Positions 23,801 to 31,914 are shown, numbered from the stretch's first letter. The stretch is DNA of 42,243 bases from JAFGPJ01 sp964612465 (GCA_964612465.1 CAZTDF010000010.1:1-42243), one strand, 5' to 3'. Notes: generated by a model not told the origin, from the letters alone. A program made the numbers and translations.

Positions 23801-25184
23801 ATACTCCTATCGTCACAATGCAATCGCAATGGCCGCCGGGAAAGTTTTCTGTATCGACGGCATGAGCCAAGCCAAGATGGCCACACTGAGACGACGGGGA
23901 TTAAAATTCGAGGAAGGACACACGCTTTATGCGTTAGACGCTCAGACTGGGGTTCCAATTTGGCAGACCAACGAGGGCGTAGTCGGAACATGGCTGGCTT
24001 ATTCAACCGAGCATGACGTGCTACTCGAAGCAAGCAGCCGCTCAAGAGACCGAGCGCCCGATGAAGCAGACATAGCAATGGCTGCTTACAGGGGATCGGA
24101 CGGTTTACTCCTTTGGAGAAACGATGAAAAATATCAAGGTCCTCCTATAATTTATCACGATCGGATCATCACGCAAACCAGCGGCGGCACCGATGCGGCA
24201 GCTCTCGAAGCAAAGGCCTTGAACCTGCTGACCGGCAAGCCGATTTTGCGTGAACACCCGATGACCGGCGAGAAAATTCCCTGGTCGTGGATTCGGTTTT
24301 ATGGTTGCAACACGGCGATTGCGAGCGAAAACCTTCTGACCTTCCGCTCGGCATCCAGCGCTTTTGTGGACTTGACCGCGGGAGACGGCACAGCTAATCT
24401 CGGTGGATTCCGATCAGGATGCACATCGAACCTGATTATCGCCAACGGCCTGCTGAATGCACCGGACTACACACGAACCTGCACGTGCTCTTATCAAAAT
24501 CAGGCGTCACTGGCCCTTATTCATATGCCGGACGTTAGTTACTGGACTTTCGATTATTACCTCAAACCGAGCGAGCCTACCCCCGTCAAACAGATCGGGA
24601 TAAATTTCGGCGCTCCGGGTAACCGTTACAGTGAAAACAAAACTCTTTGGCTGGAATTCCCCAGCGTCGCAGGCCCGTCACCTGATATTCCGGTTCGTGC
24701 CGAATATGAAAACGCAAAATGGTTCCGGTATCACAGCTCGCGTGTAGAAGGCCGGTACAACTGGATCGCAGCCTCAGGTGTCACCGGATTGAAGGAAGTT
24801 ACTGTTCGCATGTTCATTCAACCGGGCAGGAATCGTTCGAGTTTTAAAGCCTACGACAAAAACATTGAAAAGATTCCTGTGTGGTCCGAAGAAAATATCA
24901 ACGGTGCTTTCGAACAACCCCGGCCTTATACGGTGCGATTGTTCTTCGCCGATACCGAGGAAAACGAAATCGGCCGGCGTATTTTCAATGTCTCCATCCA
25001 GGGGATACAGGCCCTGGAAGCATTTGATATCATCAAGGAAGCCGGCGGAAGAAACCGTCTCGTGGTGAAAGAATTCAAAGCAATCGACATACAGGATGAC
25101 TTACATATCGCACTGGCACCGGCGGCGGAAAGCCAGGCGGCCCCTCTGCTTTGCGGAATTGAAATCATTGCCGAAGGTTGGTGA
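20826..25184 (+). CDS. giant exported PQQ-type beta-propeller with methyltransferase-like and malectin-like domains
   Basis: From the ATG at 20826 the product has 1452 residues. The signal peptide follows at about 8-30 (SSILHFALLFLISFQSAVAHG). PQQ-like propeller repeats (about 35-430; YDWPMWRYNAGR, VTAYNTATGAEKWRF, LYCLNAGDG) are followed by a Rossmann methyltransferase-like domain (about 440-597; LGIGSGELLYRL, AIDPDAEKV, VHIGDITTM), more propeller repeats (about 600-780), a beta-sandwich (about 787-941; SSGWTQPNYNAGKWETAPAG), further PQQ repeats (about 950-1190), and a malectin-like C-terminus (about 1235-1452; YTVRLFFADTEENEIGRRIF). The methyltransferase-like unit keeps the glycine-rich loop but is exported, so SAM catalysis is doubtful. 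No ribosome binding site is visible at any candidate start; 20661 and 20778 are in-frame alternatives. Confidence 0.83.
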   Translation: MRNHRQAMMTSSILHFALLFLISFQSAVAHGYDWPMWRYNAGRCAASDEQLPAQMNLQWVRELEAPKPAWPQNQDRLQFDASYEPVVAGGSIFVGSMVSDKVTAYNTATGAEKWRFYCEGPVRFAPVAFEDKLYFGSDDGYLYCLNAGDGSLIEKFLAGPAANKVIGNDRLVGMWPVRGGPVLYDGTIYFAASIWPFMGTFIYAIDAATADVLWTNSGSGPTYLLQPHNSPAFAGVAPQGYLVATEDKLLVAGGRSVPAAYDRRTGKFLYYHLNKYGKMGVCNVMASDDYFFNDDSIYKLSDGIGISRAPVSVIKDDVMIGVRNNAVVAYQLAPGAKKAKDLGATEALPGLDKIHMAAGSRVYGSGEDGTVLAVDIPDNNNISEISWQARIDGEAWNMLAADGRLFVITFEGKLYCFAEKKTEPKHYALETKPLRRRSGQWAEKAERILEMTGQKEGYCFLLGIGSGELLYRLISQTDLHIIAIDPDAEKVAVFRRQLDDAGLYGNRVSVHIGDITTMRPAPYMANLVVSEDLQAAGTGKGDIFIEQVFHSLRPYGGTACFSVPQSKHADIFSRLAGLNLPGREITSSGDFLLLKRAGALPDSADWTHQYGDAANTVMSNDKAVKAPLGLLWFGGPSNDKVLPRHGHGPSPQVVGGRLFIEGPNTIRAVDVYTGRLLWERQFEDLGKFYDNTSHQPGANEIGSNYVTVSDAIYIVHGDKIQVLDPATGKTTKEFSMPGEDKPLFGWLAVRDDLLLATSSPLEVPLIDRTGRIVLPKNSKPIIDKGADWQYLAGAHPSSGWTQPNYNAGKWETAPAGFGYRDDDIKTTLKNMRNRYSVVYLRRSFNLPEPDKIAELGLVVKYDDAFIAYLNGREILRVGVTRGSGWRASNVGKHEANHWEYFRIDNHLSFLQTGMNVLAIEGHNEKTSSSDFCLHPYLVAVPNGKSGTDRTAGKFALNNITGVTLNTEYSSGSKMLVAMDRHTGDVIWRRNAKYSYRHNAIAMAAGKVFCIDGMSQAKMATLRRRGLKFEEGHTLYALDAQTGVPIWQTNEGVVGTWLAYSTEHDVLLEASSRSRDRAPDEADIAMAAYRGSDGLLLWRNDEKYQGPPIIYHDRIITQTSGGTDAAALEAKALNLLTGKPILREHPMTGEKIPWSWIRFYGCNTAIASENLLTFRSASSAFVDLTAGDGTANLGGFRSGCTSNLIIANGLLNAPDYTRTCTCSYQNQASLALIHMPDVSYWTFDYYLKPSEPTPVKQIGINFGAPGNRYSENKTLWLEFPSVAGPSPDIPVRAEYENAKWFRYHSSRVEGRYNWIAASGVTGLKEVTVRMFIQPGRNRSSFKAYDKNIEKIPVWSEENINGAFEQPRPYTVRLFFADTEENEIGRRIFNVSIQGIQALEAFDIIKEAGGRNRLVVKEFKAIDIQDDLHIALAPAAESQAAPLLCGIEIIAEGW

Positions 25185-25214
25185 GCCGAAAAGAACTAAA
25201 TAATAACAACTAGC

Positions 25215-25913
25215 TTAGTTTCCTTCCCGTGCGATATTTCTTGCTGTCGAAGGTAAACATGGTCTCAAGCGAGAAACCCCGGCAACATCTTTGGTCTTAA
25301 TCAATTTTGCTCCTTTTGCCTGCATCTTGCGTAAAGCTAACTTCGCCTCTCTTTTATTATGCGAACCCAGAGCATCGACAATAATACTCACCTTCTTGCC
25401 GCGATGCAGCAGCCCCAATGCAGTCGCCCTGACGGCGTATTCCGTGCCGGCACCAATTAAAATAAACTCATCAGCCTCCACTTCGCTAAGCAGCCTCTCT
25501 ATTCGAGGCTCATCGAAAGGATCGATGCATCGCTTGTGTAGAATGACCTGTCTGTAAGCCAGCAGCACATCGGCCGGCAGAGCATTTTTATTGTCCGCCG
25601 GGAAACCCGCCCGATCATTCAGAAGTGTGCATGTAATCTTTTTCTGCCCTTCAGTACCGTCAAGGCAATAGCCCATCGCGCTGCAGCCGTTATTGTTGGG
25701 GTAAACCTCTACAGTAGAGATGACAGGGACTTTCTCACGTCTGATCCAGGCCATCACCCTGCGAATGTTGATCAGAACTTCCTCATAGTTTCTAACGCAA
25801 GCTCGGCCGCTGGAAAGTAAAAAATCATTTTGTGTGTCTACATCAATCAAGAGGTGACAACGTCGTTTTGGGTGCAATTGCAAAAACATTTTCAAACTAC
25901 CTATCACAATCAC
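25215..25913 (-). CDS. isochorismatase-fold cysteine hydrolase homologue lacking the catalytic Cys
   Basis: The 232-residue protein shows the isochorismatase/nicotinamidase fold: LLIDVDTQNDFL with the catalytic Asp, VILHKRCIDPF with the catalytic Lys, and LIGAGTEYAVRATALGLL at the nucleophile position. In active enzymes the last motif contains Cys (TeyCV); here it is Ala (TEYAV). The C-terminal KREAKLALRKMQAKGAKLI segment is typical. The protein is cytoplasmic, with no signal peptide. The initial Met at 25913 has a near in-frame alternative at 25889. Convergent with the giant propeller gene. Either the enzyme is catalytically dead and has a binding role, or it works by another chemistry. Confidence 0.82.
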   Translation of the reverse strand: MIVIGSLKMFLQLHPKRRCHLLIDVDTQNDFLLSSGRACVRNYEEVLINIRRVMAWIRREKVPVISTVEVYPNNNGCSAMGYCLDGTEGQKKITCTLLNDRAGFPADNKNALPADVLLAYRQVILHKRCIDPFDEPRIERLLSEVEADEFILIGAGTEYAVRATALGLLHRGKKVSIIVDALGSHNKREAKLALRKMQAKGAKLIKTKDVAGVSRLRPCLPSTARNIAREGN

Positions 25914-26419
25914 TCCCGACCCGTCCTTAACAGCCCATTTGAATATGAGTTTCTAACTAATAGTGCCATCTCGTATGTCACACGTAACACTATTTCTGAC
26001 CATCAGTTATATTTTTCGGACAAAACAGACCTTGTAGCGAACAAAAAGGTATGTTATAGGACTACACCCGGCCGATACGATTTCTGATTGATGCAACAAG
26101 CGAATAAGTGTTGCCAAGGAGTTGCAGTTATTCAACCACAATTCATGAAAAACCGGACGAGAAAGGCAAAATGAATCCTGCTCCAGCGTTACCGGCAGAA
26201 TCCTGCAGGTCGGTATGAAGATTTTAAGTATGCAAAGAAGAAACTCAAGCGTTTGATTACTTTGTGAGCTCTTTAGAAAATCACCAGAGATTGTGCACTT
26301 ACTAAGATTTGGGGATAACAGGCAGGCTGAAATATTGACTAATTATCAAGCTTTAAGTTGCCGTCAGAGGCTAATACACCCGCCTCTGACAGCAACTTCT
26401 TTTTAGGGCACTAATATTA
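25914..26419. other. intergenic region with a strong terminator-like hairpin
   Basis: About 500 nt between two minus-strand genes. Short broken frames near 26091-26270 (including YRQNPAGRYEDFKYAKKKLK) end in stops and match nothing I recognise. The only clear element is the hairpin at 26355-26398. Confidence 0.45.
26355..26404 (+). terminator. Rho-independent terminator-like hairpin, plus orientation
   Basis: The left arm 26355-26371 pairs with the right arm 26382-26398 over 17 bp with one mismatch around a 10-nt loop. A run CTTCTTTTT follows on the plus strand to 26404. The stem starts 16 nt beyond the stop of the minus-strand TPR gene, but the U-tract points the other way. No plus-strand gene is recognised upstream, so it may shield the TPR gene or end an unannotated RNA. 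Confidence 0.7.
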
Positions 26420-27697
26420 TTACGGTATAGCTTTTGCAATCGGCGCATAAGCAACCCGCTTATGCACACGCATTTCTTCGGCGCGCTGCTCCAGCCTTAC
26501 TATCTCTGTCATGTTTCCGGTCTTGCGGTTAAGCTGAACCAGCGTTTCCAGCACATCGTCCACTCCCGGGTGATATTCATCAAAAACATTCTCGAGTATT
26601 TCTAACGCCCTGCTGCACAGATTTTGTGCTTTGGAGTATTTACCCTGATTTATATAAACCTTTGCGAGACTGTTAAGAGCTATGGCTGTTCGATCATAAT
26701 TAGTGCCTTGCGAGCTTTCCAAAACTTCCAATGCTCTTTGCAGAACATCTTCAGCCTGGCTGTATTTTTTACTTAAGAGATAGAATTCTCCAAACCGACT
26801 CAAAACATCAAACTCAACCACGTGCCCGGAATCAGCCTGATTTTCAACGGCGCCCAGAGATTTTTCGAGGAACACTTTTGCATTAAGTAAGTCCCCTTTA
26901 GCCTCGTATATCCTTGATTTTACCAGCCAGACAGGTATGAGCAGATGATGATTCGGTCCATGGACTCTTTCCTGTATCGGAAGTGCTTTGTCAATTAATT
27001 CTTCAGCTTCAGCATATTGTCCCCACTGTACATATAGTGATGCCATACTGCCGTATACCTTGGCCGTATAAAGGTGGTCCGCCCCAAAGTTTTTTTCAAT
27101 CGAAGCTATCGCATTCTTATAATAAGACTCGGCCTTTTCATAGTCACCCCGTGCGGCAAGCAGGCGGGCCATATCTACCTTAAATGGTGCAAGATCCTGA
27201 TCTTCTTCAAGGGTAAATCCCCGCATAATAGTTAATGCCTGCTCCAGCGTACCGACAGCCTCGTCGTACCGGGCCTGCCTGCCGTAAATTTCGCTTAGAA
27301 TTCTCAATGTGTAAGCCAAATAGGGATGGTTTCGGCCATTCACCTTTTGCTGCATTTCCAGACCCAGCAGGCACATTGTCTCGGCCTCAGCCATATTGCC
27401 CTGGTTCTTATAAAGATACGCCAGGTCAATCACACAAGCACACATTTCAGAATCGGCAGTGTTAGTCTTTTTTGCGAGATTAAGTGCCCTCTCCAAAAGA
27501 GGCTGGGCCTTTTCGTAACTACCGCAAGCCATGTAAACTCTTGCCATTGATCGCAGTGAGCCGGAAGAATAAGCCCTTTGCGCCGGCGCCGCCGATGCGT
27601 TAACAATGCCCAGGGAAAGTACAATCGAAATACAAAATATGACAAAAATACGGTTTTTGCTTTTTCGATTTGTCAAAGGGGAAGTTGCTCCCACCAT
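26420..27697 (-). CDS. exported TPR-repeat protein
   Basis: The 425-residue protein has an N-terminal hydrophobic export segment (about 17-37, FVIFCISIVLSLGIVNASAA) and about seven tetratricopeptide repeats of the kinesin-light-chain type over about 48-400. Typical motifs recur: YEKAQPLLERALNLA, MAEAETMCLLGLEM, YDEAVGTLEQALTIM, YEKAESYYKNAIASIE, YAEAEELIDKALPIQERV, YSQAEDVLQRALEVLE and YSKAQNLCSRALEILE. Such repeats bind proteins. No partner domain is fused. It is monocistronic on the minus strand, divergent from the ahb cluster, with a strong hairpin beyond its stop. The partner and role are unknown. Confidence 0.9.
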   Translation of the reverse strand: MVGATSPLTNRKSKNRIFVIFCISIVLSLGIVNASAAPAQRAYSSGSLRSMARVYMACGSYEKAQPLLERALNLAKKTNTADSEMCACVIDLAYLYKNQGNMAEAETMCLLGLEMQQKVNGRNHPYLAYTLRILSEIYGRQARYDEAVGTLEQALTIMRGFTLEEDQDLAPFKVDMARLLAARGDYEKAESYYKNAIASIEKNFGADHLYTAKVYGSMASLYVQWGQYAEAEELIDKALPIQERVHGPNHHLLIPVWLVKSRIYEAKGDLLNAKVFLEKSLGAVENQADSGHVVEFDVLSRFGEFYLLSKKYSQAEDVLQRALEVLESSQGTNYDRTAIALNSLAKVYINQGKYSKAQNLCSRALEILENVFDEYHPGVDDVLETLVQLNRKTGNMTEIVRLEQRAEEMRVHKRVAYAPIAKAIP

Positions 27698-28097
27698 TTT
27701 CTAATCCTCCATCCAATAATAGCAATAATTGATTAAAATAATTGATGCGTACTGAATCCGTGTTGGTTATTCGTAAGCACCCTATTAAAATATAGGATAT
27801 ACATTCATCGAGAGCAAAAATGGCATTCCTGCAATATATTCCGGAGTAGAATCATCCGAGTCCGTCACTCCGTGTGAATTGCCTGATATCTTATCGGTTA
27901 TGAGTAGGAAACATGACGTCTATCGGCAAAAGTAGCGTTTTTTCTACAAATTCCCAGATTGACGAACGAGTAACAGAACTTTCCTTGCAATTATAAGTAG
28001 AACTTACTAAAAATAGCATTTTAATGTTAATCCATTCCGATAGGTGTGAAATATAAATAGCTGTAAACGACCCTTATAATCCGTTGCCAGTGAATTA
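27698..28097. other. divergent intergenic region upstream of the ahb-hemA cluster
   Basis: 400 nt with no gene that I can support. A perfect -10 hexamer TATAAT lies at 28075-28080, only 17 nt before the ATG at 28098, without a good -35, so any transcript would have a very short leader. A small inverted repeat TAAGT AGA ACTTA is at 27994-28006. The ribosome binding site of the first gene is weak. Confidence 0.45.
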
Positions 28098-28607
28098 ATG
28101 AAAAATCAAATATCTGATATTGAGAGAAGAATATTAGCCGTACTTCAGGAGGGATTTCCGAGAAGCCAAACGCCATATAAGGACATGGCCGAACTGGTGG
28201 GTATCGACACAAAACGGTTGTTAGCGGTTCTCGAGAATTGGAAACGCGAAGGCAAGCTCAGACGTATAGGATCGATAGTAGATCATTTAAAGATGGGTTT
28301 GTCCGGCGGAGCGATGATCGCATGGCGAGTCGAGCCTGAGCGAATTGAGCAGGTCGGCACAACGTTGGCTGGATTTAAAGAGATCAGCCACGCATACGAG
28401 CGTAAAACAGCAGAAAACTGGCCATATAACTTATATACAATGGTTCATGGTGTCGATATTCAGGATGTTGAGCAGATCGTTAAGCGTATGAGCCAGACAT
28501 GTGAAGTATCTGATTATCGCATACTGATAACCCAAAAGGAGCTCAAGAAGATTCCTCCGACATATGTTACAGGATTGAGTGCCGAGAATATAAAGGAAGA
28601 AGGATAA
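28098..28607 (+). CDS. ahbB: siroheme decarboxylase subunit (Lrp/AsnC-like; probably AhbB)
   Basis: The 169-residue protein has an N-terminal winged-helix domain (about 5-60; DIERRILAVLQEGFP, GKLRRIGSIVDH) and a ligand-binding ferredoxin-like domain. The key motif ISHAYERKTAENWPYNLYTM at about 97-116 is the signature of one of the two siroheme decarboxylase subunits; its histidine and aromatic residues surround the substrate. The complex removes two carboxylates from siroheme to give 12,18-didecarboxysiroheme, the first step of the Ahb route to heme. The alpha/beta naming is tentative: the WPYNLYTM type is assigned here as AhbB by my recollection of the family. It starts the cluster; the next gene begins 2 nt after its stop. 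It is not expected to act as a transcription factor. Confidence 0.87.
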   Translation: MKNQISDIERRILAVLQEGFPRSQTPYKDMAELVGIDTKRLLAVLENWKREGKLRRIGSIVDHLKMGLSGGAMIAWRVEPERIEQVGTTLAGFKEISHAYERKTAENWPYNLYTMVHGVDIQDVEQIVKRMSQTCEVSDYRILITQKELKKIPPTYVTGLSAENIKEEG

Positions 28608-28609
28608 GT

Positions 28610-29491
28610 ATGTTCGACCTGCCTTTGCCTGAGATGGCCGTATTTATTCTCGTTGTTGTCATATGTTTCGCAGCAGCGGTGGTTGGATTTCTTCAGTTGC
28701 TCAGGCGGGGCGAGAAACTCAGGCGATCTCTATTTGCCCTTGTTTCACTGGCCGTAACACTCGAAGCGGTGATTCTGATATTCAGGGCCATAGCGATAAA
28801 AGCTGTACCGCTAACTGGACTGTTCGAGTCTATGATTGTCCTTACTATCGTATTTGGCCTGATATTCCTCTTTTTTAATATAGCCATACATAAAGTGTGG
28901 TTTGCTTCGGTTATGGTTTGGGTAATGCTATTGCTTGTCTTAATGGCGGGTATTGTTGCCGAACCTGCTTCGCAAGCCCACGCTGCGGCCTCTACTCCCT
29001 GGGCGATTGCCCATGCTATTGCAATGATTCTTGGTGGCGCATCGGCAATGCTCGCTACTGCAAGTGCTATACTCTACCTCTTTGCCGAGCGAAAGCTCAA
29101 GCAAAAGAATCTTCTCCATGTCCTCGGCAAGGTACCAAACATTGAGAAACTCGAGCGTATGAATCTTTTAGGCCTTAAGTCATGCTTCGTATTGATGACG
29201 TTTGGATTGGCAAGTGGCATCGGCCTGGCAGCTACTTCGGCCTCGCTCAATATGACGGCCATTGATTGGCTCACAGACTCTAAAATTGTCCTTATCAATA
29301 TTGTCTGGCTGCTTTTAGGGACGATCATAGTACTGTTGAAAACAGTAAAATTGAAGAAAAAGACGATTGCCCACGTAACGCTCGTCGCTTTCGCCTTGAT
29401 TCTATTTGCAGTAGTCGGCACTTCTGTGTTCTGCGGTACGGGGCATGACTTTGCGGCTTCCGACGTAGAGGCTTCCGAACAGGCACAATAA
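28610..29491 (+). CDS. hemX: HemX/CcsA-like integral membrane protein
   Basis: The 293-residue protein is predominantly membrane, with about eight hydrophobic segments (roughly 8-30, 41-60, 66-90, 95-115, 131-155, 190-210, 225-245 and 252-272). The PLTGLFESMIVLTIVF stretch matches the cytochrome c assembly / HemX family, and the C-terminal WLTDSKIVL resembles the usual WxxDPK region. The tryptophan-rich WGxxWxWD heme-handling motif of true CcsA is absent, which fits HemX. In Bacillus, HemX lies beside hemA and lowers the amount of HemA. The gene is 2 nt after the decarboxylase subunit gene and 9 nt before hemA, supporting an operon and a regulatory or assembly role with HemA. Confidence 0.8.
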   Translation: MFDLPLPEMAVFILVVVICFAAAVVGFLQLLRRGEKLRRSLFALVSLAVTLEAVILIFRAIAIKAVPLTGLFESMIVLTIVFGLIFLFFNIAIHKVWFASVMVWVMLLLVLMAGIVAEPASQAHAAASTPWAIAHAIAMILGGASAMLATASAILYLFAERKLKQKNLLHVLGKVPNIEKLERMNLLGLKSCFVLMTFGLASGIGLAATSASLNMTAIDWLTDSKIVLINIVWLLLGTIIVLLKTVKLKKKTIAHVTLVAFALILFAVVGTSVFCGTGHDFAASDVEASEQAQ

Positions 29492-29500
29492 GAGTAAAAG

Positions 29501-30808
29501 ATGAAGATTTTAGTATTAGGACTCAACCATAAAACTGCTCCGGTGGAAATTCGTGAGAAGCTGGCTTTCGATACCGCCGAGACGAGCAGGGCACTTTGCG
29601 AGTTGAAGAAAAGGTTCGGCCAAGCTGAGTTCGTACTTATATCGACATGCAACCGTGTCGAGTTATATTGTGCCGGTAAACACTGCCAAGGTGCCAATCA
29701 AGCTAAACTTGCAGAGTTCCTCTCAGAATTTCACAAAATTGAGTTGGACAAATTCCGCCAATTCCTCTACGCGTACGAAGATGAAGATGCAGTCAGACAT
29801 TTGCTGATGGTAGCATCAAGCCTGGATAGTCTTGTGGTGGGTGAGGCGCAGATAATCGGACAGGTTAAAGAGAGCTACAAGCTTGCCTGTGCCGCAAAAA
29901 CCACGGGCAAAACCCTGAATCGGCTGTTTCATTGTGCCTTTGCCACCAGTAAGAAAGTATATACGACTACCTCTATCTCCAATGGCCGGGTGAGCGTTGC
30001 CGGCGTTGCGGTCGAATTAGCCCAGCAGCTTTTCGCAGATATCTCATCGGCGAAAGTAGTTGTCATTGGTGCCGGCGATACCGGCCAGTTGCTCGTTCAG
30101 CACCTGCTCCAGACCGGAGCCAGGAATATAACTGTCGTTAACCGTTCTTATGATCGAGGCCTGAATGTGGCCAAACAATACGGTATCAGGGCAGAGAAAT
30201 GGGAGCGGCTTAACGATCAGTTGATTAGTGCAAATATAGCGATAGCTTCCGCTTCAGTGCAGGATTACCTGTTCAGAAAAGATTCCTTCAAAGAAATCAC
30301 AGCCCGCCGCAAAGAAGGAACGCTGCTGATTATCGATATTGCCGTGCCGCGGAACTTCGAGCCTGCCGTAAACGAGTTAGAAGGGCTTTATCTTTACAGC
30401 ATCGATGATTTAGCCGCCGTGGTCGAGCAGAATCGTAAAGCCCGCGAGCGGGATATGGCCAAGGGCATGGAGATTGTCCTTGAAAATGTTACTGACTTCA
30501 CCGAATGGTTCGGTGCTAAGGATATAGGGCCTCTGATAGGCAGGATGAAGGAGCAATTCAAGCAAATCAGCGAGAATGAAATGGAACACTTCTTCGTCGG
30601 AGTCAGGCAGGAGGCCTCGTGCAAAAAGGTTATGGAGGCTATGGTCAACCGTATCGTTAATAAGCTGCTGCATTGCGTTATCAAGAACGTCAACATCGTA
30701 GCCAAAGAAAACGGTGCGACTGAGGCTGCAAAGCTTCTCGACAGCATTGTCAGGCAGGCCGAAGATATAATGTCCGAATCGGATGGTAAGGAGGATGTAA
30801 AACAGTGA
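29501..30808 (+). CDS. hemA: glutamyl-tRNA reductase
   Basis: The enzyme reduces glutamyl-tRNA to glutamate-1-semialdehyde, the first committed step of tetrapyrrole synthesis in the C5 pathway. The 435-residue length fits. The N-terminus has the motif GLNHKTAPVEIREK (residues 7-20). The catalytic Cys50 lies in STCNRVELY. The NADPH domain holds VVVIGAGDTGQL (about 187-198) and a C-terminal dimerisation helix follows. Substrate recognition includes LDSLVVGEAQIIGQVK. The gene ends with TGA overlapping the GTG of the next gene, and it carries that gene's AAGGAGG ribosome binding site (30788-30794), showing translational coupling. Firm identification. Confidence 0.97.
   Translation: MKILVLGLNHKTAPVEIREKLAFDTAETSRALCELKKRFGQAEFVLISTCNRVELYCAGKHCQGANQAKLAEFLSEFHKIELDKFRQFLYAYEDEDAVRHLLMVASSLDSLVVGEAQIIGQVKESYKLACAAKTTGKTLNRLFHCAFATSKKVYTTTSISNGRVSVAGVAVELAQQLFADISSAKVVVIGAGDTGQLLVQHLLQTGARNITVVNRSYDRGLNVAKQYGIRAEKWERLNDQLISANIAIASASVQDYLFRKDSFKEITARRKEGTLLIIDIAVPRNFEPAVNELEGLYLYSIDDLAAVVEQNRKARERDMAKGMEIVLENVTDFTEWFGAKDIGPLIGRMKEQFKQISENEMEHFFVGVRQEASCKKVMEAMVNRIVNKLLHCVIKNVNIVAKENGATEAAKLLDSIVRQAEDIMSESDGKEDVKQ
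30788..30807 (+). promoter_or_regulatory. ribosome binding site inside hemA that sets the GTG start of ahbD
   Basis: AAGGAGG at 30788-30794 lies 10 nt before the GTG at 30805-30807, which overlaps the hemA stop (30806-30808). This supports translational coupling and the use of GTG. Confidence 0.8.
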
Positions 30809-31914
30809 AAGATCCTTCAACGTCAGAGCAGATGCTGAGGCTTTTATTTTGGGAGAGCACGATACGGTGCAATTTGACCTGTGCGCACTGCCGGCGTATA
30901 GAATCTAACGAACAAGCCCACAAAGATATTACAACGGCACAGGCGAATGTCCTGATTGAACAATTGGCTGAGCTGGGGCGAGGTCAGCCCATGATGCCTG
31001 TACTGGTTTTTTCGGGCGGTGAGCCGCTCTGCCGCGAGGATATTTTCGAGTTAGTCAGGCATGCTCGTTCAGTGGGAATAACTGCCGCCCTTGCGACAAA
31101 CGGGACGCTGATAGACACAATCGTAGCTGAGCAGATACGTGACAGTGGAATAGCGAGAGTAGCGGTGAGCCTGGATGGGGCGACGTCGGAGATTCATAAC
31201 AAGCTGCGTCAGCTTGAAGGATCGTTTGAAAGAGCGATTGAAGGCATCGGATATCTTCGTGATCAAAAGGTGCCTTTTCAGATAAACATCACCCTGACCA
31301 AACATAACGCCGGGCAATTAGAAGAAGTTTACAACCTTGCCAAATCACTCGGTGCGGTAGCGGTGCATATATTTATGCTTGTACCCGTCGGCTGCGGGCA
31401 GTCTCTTGCGGAAACTGATATGCTTTCACCCGAGCAGTACGAGCAGAAATTACTCGATATCTGTGAAATGGATGGTCGAGGTGAATTACAAGTGAAAGTG
31501 ACCTGCGGTCCTCATTACGAGCGTGTCATCAGGCAGCAGGGTTTGTACAAATCCCGTACGGAAACAGGCCATGGCCAAGGCGATGTTCCAGGCAGGAGTG
31601 GACACAAAGGAGCATCGAAAGGATGTCTGGCCGGCCTCGGAATTTTATTTGTGGGGCATCAGGGCAATGTATTTCCATGCGGCTATCTGCCCGTCAATTG
31701 CGGCAACGTGCTCGAAGAGAAGCTTTCAGATATATGGTACGGCAGCAAAGATCTTGCACGGATGCGTGACAGCAATGAGCTGGAAGGTAAATGTGGCGTC
31801 TGTGGGTACAAACAGGTATGCGGCGGGTGTCGGGGCAGAGCATACGCCGCCACGGGTAACTATATGGCCGAAGAACCTTTTTGCGCTTATGTGCCGCCCG
31901 AAGCAACTCGTTGA
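30805..31914 (+). CDS. ahbD: AhbD-type radical SAM heme b synthase
   Basis: The 369-residue protein is a radical SAM/SPASM enzyme. The radical SAM cluster is bound by Cys22, Cys26 and Cys29 (RCNLTCAHCR), and SAM by the FSGGEPL motif. A C-terminal cysteine cluster (CLAGLGILF, PCGYLPVNC, CGVCGYKQVCGGC) holds an auxiliary 4Fe-4S site. AhbD converts two propionate side chains of Fe-coproporphyrin III to vinyl groups, the final step of the siroheme-dependent heme pathway. Short N-terminal sequence (LRLLFWESTIRCNLTCAHC) and the SPASM tail match AhbD better than AhbC. The GTG start overlaps the hemA stop. AhbC follows 31 nt downstream. Confidence 0.87.
   Translation: MKDPSTSEQMLRLLFWESTIRCNLTCAHCRRIESNEQAHKDITTAQANVLIEQLAELGRGQPMMPVLVFSGGEPLCREDIFELVRHARSVGITAALATNGTLIDTIVAEQIRDSGIARVAVSLDGATSEIHNKLRQLEGSFERAIEGIGYLRDQKVPFQINITLTKHNAGQLEEVYNLAKSLGAVAVHIFMLVPVGCGQSLAETDMLSPEQYEQKLLDICEMDGRGELQVKVTCGPHYERVIRQQGLYKSRTETGHGQGDVPGRSGHKGASKGCLAGLGILFVGHQGNVFPCGYLPVNCGNVLEEKLSDIWYGSKDLARMRDSNELEGKCGVCGYKQVCGGCRGRAYAATGNYMAEEPFCAYVPPEATR

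Noticed and set aside
26091..26270. Broken plus frame with KNRTRKAK, stop, then YRQNPAGRYEDFKYAKKKLK as a transposase remnant
   Set aside because: Too short and matches nothing I can name; no terminal repeats found.
27994..28006. TAAGT AGA ACTTA inverted repeat as an operator for the ahb-hemA cluster
   Set aside because: Short arms in AT-rich sequence; unlike the longer palindrome near cobA-hemD.
28098..28607. Lrp/AsnC transcription regulator
   Set aside because: The SHAYER...WPYNLYTM motif and the heme gene context fit a siroheme decarboxylase subunit.
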